From Auanema rhodensis (lineage: Eukaryota; Nematoda; Chromadorea; Rhabditida; Rhabditidae), in assembly GCA_964057225.1 (NCBI GenBank), contig OZ059898.1:10850001-10914000 (forward strand): a stretch of 64,000 nucleotides of DNA. The letters run 5' to 3'. Numbering within the stretch: position 1 is the stretch's first letter; the number at the start of each line of letters is the position of its first letter. Positions 54,599 to 64,000 of this stretch are shown here, one piece after another. A model generated the notes under the pieces. It had not been told where the DNA came from. It did no database searches and was given only the letters and a program-made list of their open reading frames with translations. Position numbers and translations under genes: made by a program.

Positions 54599-55049
54599 AG
54601 AAAGCAGAACCTAGGTAATTACTATAAACGTATCTCGTTGTCAAGGAGAATATATCCAAATTTAAGATCAGTATTCAATCCATAACTTCATATCATTCAT
54701 CTCTAGTTTTGAGTTATTTTTCTCAAATCTTCATTTTCTAGTGAAGAGTTTTTCCAAATATTTTCCCATTTATTGTAAACTTACCTGAATTACATATACG
54801 AAAGCAATATCAATTGTATTAATTTTTATTCATTGAACTTACTCCCTAAAGATTAATGTGAAAGAACCTTTTAAATATTTTCAAATTTATATAATTATAT
54901 TCAACTAATTTCACCCTTTTTTATTTTTTTGAAAATATAGTTTAAAACAGATTTTGTTTTATGTGAAGCTTGATTAAGCTTATCTATTTAACGTACCCTT
55001 TTATTGGTCCTCCTTCGTGTTCAGGTAAATTCAGGACATAGACACTCAT
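40077..55049 (-). CDS. Small single-pass membrane protein with alternative first and last exons
   Basis: Constant exons are 43919-43733 and 43328-43234. The exon 41345-41228 follows in phase. First exon is either 47448-47414 (MDFYAHRPPDY) or 55049-54997 (MSVYVLNLPEHEGGPIK). Both end in GG at phase 2, matching the exon at 43919. Last exon is either 41043-40909 or 40169-40077, both entered at phase 0. Products without the microexon range from about 175 to 195 aa; for example 189 aa for the near promoter with the 40909 end. A short N-terminus containing ESYKFIRMADDL precedes one hydrophobic span (about 36-57, ICFIAITITGYVLLIIYGFVLC) and a basic CMRRNRQNQPRRRNWDYP stop-transfer stretch, then a polar tail. 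With no signal peptide and positive charges after the span, the tail is probably cytosolic. The family is not recognised. KCNE-like accessory subunits share the layout, but no sequence match is claimed. Long introns and alternative promoters suggest tissue-specific, perhaps neuronal, expression. Confidence 0.68.
40909..41043 (-). CDS. Alternative terminal exon A, Asn-rich
   Basis: Acceptor ending ttttttcag; 44 codons at phase 0 with 12 Asn encoded by an (AAT)n-like run, then TSTTTKPC and an end of QNYLAPPVEH before TGA. If the microexon is included upstream, this exon terminates after three residues. Exons A and B are mutually exclusive because each carries a stop codon. Confidence 0.55.
   Translation of the reverse strand, partial: KICNNNNNNNTNNNNNDKNTSTTTKPCTLMKSASQNYLAPPVEH
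42282..42300 (-). CDS. 19-nt microexon
   Basis: Bounded by acceptor ttttttgcag and donor gtgaag. At 19 nt it is not a multiple of three: skipping keeps the frame RRTHSNAVPSF in the next exon, inclusion gives RRSHRLTKNSLERRS. Both frames of the next exon (41345-41228) are open throughout. It could be a spurious splice-like site; transcript data are required. Confidence 0.4.
43101..43137. repeat. G-rich tract with an 11-G run
   Basis: ggtgatgggggtgatgatga followed by eleven Gs (43125-43135) lies in the intron between 43234 and 42300. The plus strand could form a quadruplex; the transcript (minus) strand is C-rich. Confidence 0.75.
43920..47413. other. First intron (near promoter form) of the membrane-protein locus
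   Basis: This 3.5 kb separates the constant transmembrane exon from the near first exon. No further coding exon was supported. A plus-strand purine bias is obvious at about 44950-45150. A minus-strand 120-codon frame at 44600-44962 has no start or splice context. Confidence 0.5.
47414..47448 (-). CDS. Alternative first exon, near promoter
   Basis: ATG at 47448, 11 codons plus GG, donor gtaagt. Phase and the ending GG match exactly what the exon at 43919 requires. Confidence 0.6.
48689..48735. repeat. (GTTG)n/(GTT)n microsatellite
   Basis: Three ttgg units followed by a (gtt)n run. Noncoding. Confidence 0.9.
50726..50755. repeat. (CT)n microsatellite
   Basis: Pure (CT)n run of about 30 bp. 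Confidence 0.92.
51498..51607. repeat. (CT)n/(TTTC)n compound microsatellite
   Basis: Mixed ctctct and tttc units over about 110 bp. It creates Ser-Leu-Phe open frames that are not genes. Confidence 0.9.
53887..53936. repeat. (AT)n block with palindromic arms
   Basis: atata and gtatatacatac runs with strong self-complementarity. Noncoding. Confidence 0.85.
54563..54604. repeat. (GA)n microsatellite
   Basis: About 40 bp of (GA)n ending in aaag variants, roughly 400 bp from the distal first exon. Confidence 0.92.
54997..55049 (-). CDS. Alternative first exon, distal promoter
   Basis: ATG at 55049, 17 codons plus GG, donor gtacgt. It ends in the same phase and same two bases as the near first exon, which makes an unrelated coincidence less likely. 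The intron to 43919 would be about 11 kb. Confidence 0.52.
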
Positions 55050-58000
55050 TCGTTCAACTAATCGACCAGAATAATCTTTAACATTAAGTTTGTTTGTATA
55101 TCAACAATCAATTGAAGAAAAATAATAAAAAAAATAATAAAACGTAAAAACTGGGAGAAATGGCTGTGAAGTCGATAGGAAAGAAAGTAGGAAACCGTGA
55201 GTTCAACTTGAAGGCACTTGACATAAGTTCCGGATAACGATGGAATGATGAGAAAAGGAAAACTGGAGTAGGAGAACAAGTAAGCTAGAAGGATGGCTTG
55301 TATAACTCCTTCTATTGAATATAAAACTTTGAGCTTTCAAGGTGAATAGTAAGCATATTTTGATTTTCAAATTGAAAATCCGCTGAACATTGTGAAAGAA
55401 TGCTTGAACTGGTTTGATCAAGGGGTTTTCAAGCTTAACATAGTATGAGTTACAGGTTGAAGCTGCTTGTGTTAAGTTCAGAATGATGAAAGTGAAGGGT
55501 AATTCATATCCATCAAATTGAAGTTATAATGATTTGAAAATTCATCGTGAAACTACATAACATTAGTAGAAGATAGTTTTCATGTGATTATTGAATGACA
55601 AGCAAGTACAATCAGTTGTACTGATCCATCAACCTATTTGAAATCGGACATGCATCTAATAACCAGATGACATAGAAGACATTTTCAAAGAGAAAAAGAG
55701 AGAAAAATAGTAAAAATAGAAGAGAAGAAGTAAAAAGGAAAAAAGACATAGAGAAAAAGAAGTCAAGTCAAAGGAAATAAGAATACAAAAGAAAGATATA
55801 TCTCGGAGGGAAATGTTGCAAAGGATACGTGTCAGCTGCTGTTAGTTATCTATGGTTCAGACTACAAAAATAGATTGAGCATATACGGAAATTGAAATCG
55901 AATATCTGACACAATTGAGTTAATAAATATAAATAATCAAAAACTTAAACTTCTAATACTCGTATTCATTAGTATAGAAATTATGAAAAAATTACTTAAA
56001 TTACAGAAAAAACGTGACTGATTGAAAAAATAAAAAGATGGAATATAGCTGTGACCTGCATCTCATACATATTGTATCGTTTTGAGATGTCGATTTATGA
56101 AATCGAAACGGACATCAAAGTAATATGAAGACGGTGAGAACGTTGCAAATGGGTGGCGAAGAACAAACATAGAATAAGATTCTACGATCATATCCAGATG
56201 GTATATATTCATTTTAAACACATCTTTCTTAGGAAAAATGAAATTTGTTTCAAGACATCAAGTAGAATATGACAAATTGTGACTCAGACGACACATAGTA
56301 TCACCACGAAGGGATCTTCTGAAGTACTTCCACTTCAAATATGCCATATCTTGACTGAGGGATTCATCTGTCCACATACAGTTTGTGGAAGAATAATAAG
56401 CTTCGACATGCTTCGAGCATGTTATTCACTAATTTGAGTAACGCAAGTATTGGGGTAGAGCTCAAAATGGTTTTTTTTCTTTGCAGAAATAAGGTTCTAA
56501 AGTAGATGTAGAGTGGATCTCAAGAAGTGAAAAAGAGAAGCCACAAAGAAAAACGGAAAACATGAAGAAAATCTTTTTATCGCTTTTTTTTTCTATTTGT
56601 TCATTATTGCTATGAAAGGAAGATGAAGTGAGAAACGGAAAAAGAGTAAGAAAAATGGAGTAATGAAGGAAAATTAGAAGCTAAGAAAGATAGAATTTGT
56701 TTTATTTTTTCAATGTTCACATATAATTTTAATTCAGTGAATGAAAGAAGTTCTTCGGAACAAAGGTGCATATATTTCAGACTTTAGAGATTGCTTCAAT
56801 AATGATGATCATAGTGATAGTGAGGATTACACAAAAAATTTGAGTTGACAGCTTCCAATCATATTAGACAACGAGGATGCGTGCTCTGACAACTTAGCGT
56901 GCAATTTCTTCGTAAATGTCAATCACTGATCATAAAATATCATTTTATTCATCAACATATTAATCTCATCTTATTCAGATAAATGAAAATATGACTTGTA
57001 ATTGAAGATATAACATAGAGAACAAAACGCGTATGCAACTGCTTCATAAAATTATTTCATGATGATAACTGGAAAGGGAGAGGATATAACGAAAATCTGA
57101 AACTTTTCTGATGTATTGTGAATATTTAATATATAAAATGTCACATATATCTTACATTTGTGTCTTTATGCCCCCCCCCTCTCTCTATCTTTTTTTTGTC
57201 AGGGAGGATCAACGTATAGACGTTCTTTCTTTCCCCTGAAGGTATTTTCATAAAATAAAAAAGTGGAAAAAAATGGAGAGAATAACAAAATAGCAACACC
57301 CCTTGACACCAGCTTTGTCGTTCATTGTCACAAAAATCAGTGTCACTTCAGAAGTTTCCTTTGAATGATTTGAAGATGAAAATGAGTGTCAGCTGATAGC
57401 ATAGTTAAGATTTTTTGTTGAAATAATCACTCAAATCAATCAATATAGAAATATTTACAGATAAAATGTGAGAAGAACAAAAACATTTGAATGTTTGAAT
57501 AAATTAAGTACATCATATAGCCAATAGAATAATTAAATCACTTTATAATTGAAGGGACAATATTTGAAGGAAGCATTCAAAACCCGCCTTAGGGCATTTA
57601 TACCCGTAGCTAGATATATATGTTTGAAACTAATTTTAATGAAATATTAGAAAAAATAGATATATGTTCATACATAGCAATATGTATGCAACTTCAAATT
57701 AAAAAAAAACGAGATTCTAATGTGGGAGTGACAGAACGGTTGACGCTTTAAGCACAAACAATATGTAAAAAAACTTGTGAGTTTCCTTCCTCTTCTTACT
57801 ATTTATGTGAGAAAAAAATTCTTTGTCTTCAGAAATCAACAGTGTAATTGACAATGCTAACATTCTAATGTGGGAGTATCAGCAAGCAAAAGAACAGGAG
57901 CTTCTTGATGAAAAGAAAAAGATGAGATGAAACAAAAAAAAAGCTACAGGCAGATCGTTTGATTACTATTTGGATCAGAAAAAAATTTTTGAATAAAAAA

Positions 58001-58432
58001 TAAAACAAAAGCATGATGCTGGTTGAGAAAGATAAATTCTTTATTATCTCAAACAGCAATGAAATTGTTGCGAACAAATTTTTTTTTGCTTTTGTGAATT
58101 ATACTCTCTGACTCCTCGCCTCCCAACGTCATTGAGTTGCTCCATCTCGTATTCTCATCCTATTTCTCTCTTAGTTAAGCAAATGATTTTTCAGGGTCAG
58201 AGATTGTGATGAGGTAACAGATTTGAGAGCCAAGCCTGTTAGTGATGATTATGAGAAGAAGGAAAATTTATGATCATATATGGAGGAACAATAACACAGG
58301 CGATTGTTTGCCAAAAGACGACAAATAGCTTGCTGATGACTTGGAAATGAGCTAATTTCAATTTTAAACTGCTAACATCTATGAAAAAATGGGCTTAAAG
58401 GCGAGAGTCTATGAGAGGTTTCAAATATAAGA

Positions 58433-58509
58433 GTGAGAGAGAGAAAAAGAGAATGATAGAGAGAGAAAGAGAGAGAGGGGGATTGAGAAAGAGAAAGTGA
58501 TAGAGAGAA
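58433..58509. repeat. (GA)n imperfect microsatellite
   Basis: gagagaaa and gagaggggg units over about 75 bp. Noncoding. Confidence 0.88.
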
Positions 58510-60605
58510 AAATTTCTCAAAAAAAAAAACAAGCAAGGGATATGCAGTGATATGCTCATATACACACACTCACACATATGATCTCATATTAGAAGAAAGC
58601 AAGCTCATTGCTTTAAATTTAAGCACAAGACTTTCTGGTATTTAACTGAATTTCACAGGATGTCTATAAGTAGTCAGCTATTCAATTTTTTTCTCAAAAC
58701 TGGAATGAGACAACACCATCAGATCCGTCATCTTCTTCGTTATTACAGCATGAATGGCAATACGAAGACAACAAGTTGCCTCAGAACCATTAACCAAAAA
58801 AAAAGTTTCAAATTTACTTTTTTTGTATTTCTCTGCTAAACAAAAGGTTAGATACTTGTTCAAAAAGAATTGAAGACTAAACGAAGATCATAATTTTAGG
58901 AGCATAATATCTAATAGTAACTAACATATTGAATTGATATATATTAATATTTTATAATTATATACTAAACATTTATGGTATACATAGTATATAATGTTAG
59001 TTAATGTAAACAACAATGACATCAAGGCGGAATCATTTTTCTTTTAACAAAGTGCAGTCTAATCTGCATGTTTTTTGTTTTCATTGTAATTATTTTTTTT
59101 TAATTTTGATGAATTTCAAGATGATGCTTGTAGGTAAGAGCTCAAGCGAAATAAAAGATAAATTGAGAATATCATACTTACTTAGTAACCAAATAAATGG
59201 TTCAGGAAAAATGTTTAATGAAAATGGATGGCTAAAAGTGATCTACAACAATGAGAGGATGGCAGTGCAACCATTCAGTAGCAATCTAATTCAAAAAATT
59301 AACAAAAGTGTACGTGAAGACAATTTTCACGTAAAATAGAATAATTAAGATCATTTTGCAAATGACCATGCAAAATAGAAGAATACTATTTGATATAGTT
59401 AGTTTTCGTTACTCATTCAAATATTATATATTGTTATAGTTGAAGAATAACATCAATAGTAGATAAATGTTGATGTTTCTTCAAGCTAACCTAAACCTAT
59501 AAATTCCATATTTCAAGCCTCTGTCGTTTATAAACTGATGTTCATTGATGCTGACGTTGTTGATGATGATGAACAATATGAGCTGGATGACATACATAGC
59601 TAGAAATGCTTGATGAAGTTCGTTTTTTGCATTTTTTGTATAATGAAAGTAAATATTTTCATATTTCAACCAAGAGGGGAATATCGATGAGTTATTGCTA
59701 CAACTTTCAAAATTTTTGCAATAATTAGAACAGTACTAGTAGGGTAAATGAATTACAGCTCATATAAGTGAAAATGTGAAACATGAAGCCTTTAACCTGA
59801 TAGTCCGGTTACAAACAGGCTGTGAGGGAGTGAGCTGAGATAGAGCTAGCTCTAAAAAGAAAATAGAAGAAAAGAGGGAAACGGAGAAAATGGAATAAAA
59901 AGGAAATATAAAGAAAGAGATGGAGAGAAGAGGATAATAGACAGTCGCAAATAGGAAGAGAAAAGCAATCCACTATACTGAGAAGAACTAATCTCTAACC
60001 CATTGAAGAGGCTTAGGTTAGTGTGTGAACTAATTTGCATAACTGAAGTCTTCCAATATGAAATAGATAAAACATTAAAATGATTTCTGATTTACAAACG
60101 AAGAAAGCAATTTATGTGTGGAGAACTACATAATGCTAATAGATAATCAGCATTAAAGCTTCAGAAATGCTGCAACAAAATACCGCTAATCAAGTCAGTT
60201 CTGAAGTATTGTTCTTGAGATTATGGATGATAGGAGCAAAACGAGTCTGTCTCTGATACTTGAAAAACCGATTTGAGACAGCAATTTGATGTTCCATCTG
60301 CTATGAGTTTTGAGAAGAATTTTCTTTTTTCTTTTGGTAAAAATACAAATTCTTTAAGAGAAGCAGTTTTGGTATTTTACACTTTTAAAAGCTTTCAATC
60401 AACTATACAAGAACATTCTTGATATAGATATAATTGGATTAAATAAGCTGATATATGTGATTCTAAAAGTTTTTCCCAAAAAGTTTCATTTTTTAATCAT
60501 AATCGCAATAATGATATTTGAAGTTGTATATTCTAAAAACATCTGAACCATTTGAATGACAAAGGACTCTTCTTTTATATTTATTTATATAAATTTATAA
60601 AACTT

Positions 60606-60619
60606 TATATATATATCTA

Positions 60620-60650
<31 letters not shown>

Positions 60651-60655
60651 GTGTG
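60606..60655. repeat. (AT)n/(GT)n microsatellite
   Basis: atatctatctatata followed by a pure (at)n run and gtgtgtg. Noncoding. Confidence 0.9.
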
Positions 60656-63600
60656 TGTGAACAACATGACAATCGATACTAAGAATTTAGGGAAATATTT
60701 TCAAATATAAGCATATTTATAGAAAAATTATCATGTCAAAAAAATTGATTCTTATATTGTTTTGTGTATGTGACAACGTTTCTTATAATAAAAATTCAAG
60801 CACTTTCATCCATTATCTTTTGTGTTATTTCAACTAATTTAACTGAATATATGAGCGACAAGTACGAATAACTAATACAGAAAAAAGTAGTAAGAGGTAG
60901 AAACTGAAATGAGAGAATAAGAGGGCATAGTGAAAAGACAAGATTTAAGAGAAGAAAAAAGAGAGAATCGAAAAAATATTCTATAAATGCTTGTATAAAT
61001 GACTTTAAGATGAAAGTTGTCAGCAGATTGGCATATACATACATGCACTAACTGAGACAAGCAAGATCTGTCAAGACTTAAGAGTGAAGCAAAAACGTTG
61101 AAAGACAGACATAGAACGCAATAAGTGGAAAAGAGAAAATATATTCAGTTTGTATCAAAGAAATCATGAGATGTATGCTGTTGGATTTTAGATAGTTCAC
61201 TTAAGAACCTATTACTGACCATGATAAAGCTAATTTTTTGGGAAATGACAAGAATCGACAAGCCAAATGCCACGGATGTTGGGCTATTTGCTCGTTTGAT
61301 ATGTTGATGAACGGTTGCCGTTTGTAGTTTTATGTCATTTGTCCAAATATTTTTAATTTTTCCCTTTAATTTTTGTGTCCAAACATCAATTGCTTTAAAG
61401 ACAAGTAAAACTCAAAAAATAAGAAGAAAAGAGATAGATGGAAAAGTTGAATCATAAGCTTTAAGCTTTGAAATGAATCAATCATAAAAGCAAAAACTTC
61501 ATTAGTTCAATAACCGAACAGAAGTCAAGATGATTTGTCTGCAATAGAAAGAAAGTAGCAGTTGGTGTGGTCACTGAAGGTATGTTGAACGGATATTGTG
61601 GAATGATGTCATATTAGGTTTCAAACAGAATTATAGCTGATATGATTTATTTTCAAGAGAAAACATGAGTTATCAGGTTAAGCCTTCAAACAACTTCAAT
61701 TTCAAACGACAACAAACAAGCAAAAACAATAAGTATCAGTTGTTTAACAATTTTTTGTCAAAAAGGATGAACAAGACGGAGACGACGAACTAAAAAAAGT
61801 TTAAGGAAAAAAAACTTGAAGAAAAATGAGTATATAGCTATATGCAAAAGGGACAACGAAATGCTAAACCTCTTTTCAAGCATTTTTTTCTCTCTTGCTC
61901 CTGGCAGAAAATAAGTGGAAAGGCAGAGAAATGTAGAGAAAAACGAAAGATGGGGGTTGGAACTTCTGATATGAAAGAATAATTTCTTTTTGAGCAGTTT
62001 AATAAACATTCTAAACAACTTCGAATTTATAAATTTTTTCATATTTTTTAGAATTTGAAGAAGCAATGCTGAATAGATATCTAAGAAAAAAAGTTTTTTT
62101 TTGTATAATTGTAAAGTAAAGTCAATATAGTTTACAGTAACTTGTCAAAAGAATATAAACTTTGAGAATGAAAAACATTAAAGAAAGTGTATAATAAAAA
62201 TATAATTTTTGAGTTTCAAAAGAAAAAAAAATGAATTAAATGGAAAATAAAGAAAAAAAATATTTCTCATCATAAGTGAACCTTTTCGACATGCATACAT
62301 GGACATGTTAGTCCGGCTTTTGATACGTTGAATACCTGTATATACATATGTATATCTGCATATATGTCTGCATATATGTATGGAAAAATGTGTAGAGCGT
62401 AATACAAAGAAATATACGGATAATATTCGTCTTTCTATTTCTACTTCGTATTCTTGAGATATTTTATAAGAGAGATTCTGATGGAAAAATAAATTGCGTT
62501 AACGCAAGTGCTAAAGTACATGGATGAACAAGCAAGTGATGCTGAAAAACGTTAGTGAGCCTCAGATACATTCCATGTATCTATGTGGATGTATATATAC
62601 ACACGTATATGGGATAGAGTAGGGAGTATAGTTCTTGAACAGAGGAACCAAAGAAATAGAGAAAGAGATAAAGGGAAAAGAAGAGAAAAAGGAGAGATAA
62701 ACTAGGAAAAACTAGACACGAGATTGAGAAGAGTCGTCTCCTACAGGAGTAGCAAAACGAATAAGAAGCGAAAAAGAAAAAGAAGATGACGAAAAGCCAG
62801 CTTCATGGATGGAATAGTCAAAAAAGGGAATATGCGTACGTGGATGTATATATGTATAAGTGAGTGAGAAGGTTATTTCCTAATTGAAATCTTGAATCAA
62901 ATCTGAATATTCGTATTCCAAACCTCATGATTATCAAAAAAAGAAGAGAAGTTATTGTTGTTGTTGAATATATACATATATACATATATGTTTAAGTTCT
63001 ATATTTGTATAATATATAACAAACAAAATATATCTATAATTTCTTTTTCTTTTCGTTGAAAGAAAAAAACAGCTACAGATGAAGAAAAATAAAAAAAATC
63101 TTACATTACACTAGCTTTAGAATTATCATGCGTTAGGTCAGAAATCAACTGTATCATTAAACTTTCAAAAAACCATCGAAGCTAGTATGAGGCTTGACTT
63201 TGTTGTCATTTTGAATTAGGATGTTCTGACTGAAATTTTTCAAACAACTTTCAATTGTTTAACGACACAATTCAATCATATATCTGAGCGTTTATATAAT
63301 AAGACGAGATCTATATAACTTCCTCATTATAAGATTTCAGTTGTAAGGAAAAGTTCAAATTGAACATATATTACTGATTGATGACGTCGAACACTTAGCA
63401 GGAACATACGAAATCATAAAGATGTCTGAAAACGCCTACTGAGCTGTCTTTGCAATATGCTGCTGTTGATGAGGAGGATGATGATGATGAAACCATAGAA
63501 TTTAGCCAATTTCATATATTTTGAACCATTAGAACGTAGATATGTATGGCTATATGAGTAAAAGTCATATCACACAATAAGAAAGGAATACATTCATGAA

Positions 63601-64000
63601 CGAGTTGACCCGCAAATAAGATGAGGAAGTTTTTATAGCGATCAGAAGACAGTTTTTATTTTCAATTTGAAGAAAATAAAGTAGGATAATTCAAAAAAGA
63701 ATGAACACTTGAGCGTTGTGCATTTAAAAAGTAAAATTAACTGAAAAAACCGTGGAAAGATGAAATTATGGTCCAATGATGAAATAACAAGAACGATTTC
63801 TTGTTGGTGGTCGGAGAACACATTAGAATTTCGTTTAAGCAACTTAGGTCAATCGAAGATGAGTCTCATGGGATTACAAGCTCAAACCTATAGCAAACAG
63901 ATGACGATTTTGAAGAGCACTAAAATGGAATGAAGATGATTACTACTTTATTTGTAGTTAAGGTTTGTGAATGAATTCTTCCTCTTACTTCTTTTCTCTC

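Larger units (their letters stand above)
47449..54996. other. Inter-promoter region of the membrane-protein locus
   Basis: About 7.5 kb has no supported exon. It carries microsatellites at 48689-48735, 50726-50755, 51498-51607 and 53887-53936, and a (GA)n at 54563-54604. Plus-strand open frames at 48143-48433 and 52094-52498 are not called because they lack homology, splice context and a balanced composition. Confidence 0.5.
55050..64000. other. Purine-rich noncoding stretch to the right edge
   Basis: No exon supported. The plus strand is conspicuously rich in A and G (gaaaaagagaga blocks throughout), i.e. the minus strand is T/C-rich like nematode intron sense strands. It may be the upstream region or a further long intron of the minus-strand membrane-protein locus. 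Microsatellites lie at 58433-58509 and 60606-60650, and a C-run near 57171. Confidence 0.5.

Noticed and set aside
59016-59339. 107-codon plus-strand frame starting with ATG
   Set aside because: No recognisable domain, no splice or trans-splice acceptor nearby, composition like the surrounding noncoding DNA.

Overview
The window reads as nuclear DNA of a free-living or parasitic nematode, probably a chromadorean. It is AT-rich. Its introns are mostly 45-100 bp and end in a T-rich tract followed by cag or tag. Several start codons lie only a few bases after a splice-acceptor-like T-tract plus AG, as expected for spliced-leader trans-splicing. Gene families also fit: a DUF273-type glycosyltransferase-like protein and an N-myristoylated globin. 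The species cannot be named from sequence alone. All gene models below were assembled by hand from splice sites, reading phase and homology, and none has transcript support here.

Layout. Bases 1-4391 hold no gene I can support. From 4392 to 13501 (minus) lies a complete 31-exon molybdo-flavoenzyme of the xanthine dehydrogenase/aldehyde oxidase family (1273 aa), with an aldehyde-oxidase-type rather than xanthine-type active site. Its 2.5-kb intron 10 contains a complete gene on the opposite strand (9460-11457, four exons, 616 aa): a membrane-anchored Gln/Pro/Glu-rich protein with a tetrapeptide repeat block. A secreted Gln-rich protein of 459 aa (15 exons, plus) occupies 18437-21618. A 268-aa globin (7 exons, plus) lies at 31961-33612. 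It is tail-to-tail with a 406-aa type II membrane DUF273 protein (11 exons, minus) at 34611-36546.

The right half is dominated by one minus-strand locus for a small single-pass membrane protein. Its constant exons lie at 43234-43919. Two alternative first exons at 47414-47448 and 54997-55049 end in the same phase. A 19-nt microexon (42282-42300) would switch the reading frame of the next exon, and two alternative terminal exons are present (40909-41043 and 40077-40169). The purine-rich plus strand from about 44 to 64 kb fits long minus-strand introns, so the locus may continue beyond the window.

Between these genes are weaker candidates: a minus-strand 3' gene end near 25 kb, a short plus-strand exon chain near 15.5 kb, a lone exon-like island near 27.9 kb, and a relic resembling a nuclear-receptor ligand-binding domain near 38.3 kb. 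Microsatellites, chiefly (GA)n/(CT)n and (AT)n, are abundant in noncoding stretches. I saw no tRNA, rRNA, CRISPR array or recognisable transposon.

No joint pathway is evident; the genes appear to be neighbours by position only.
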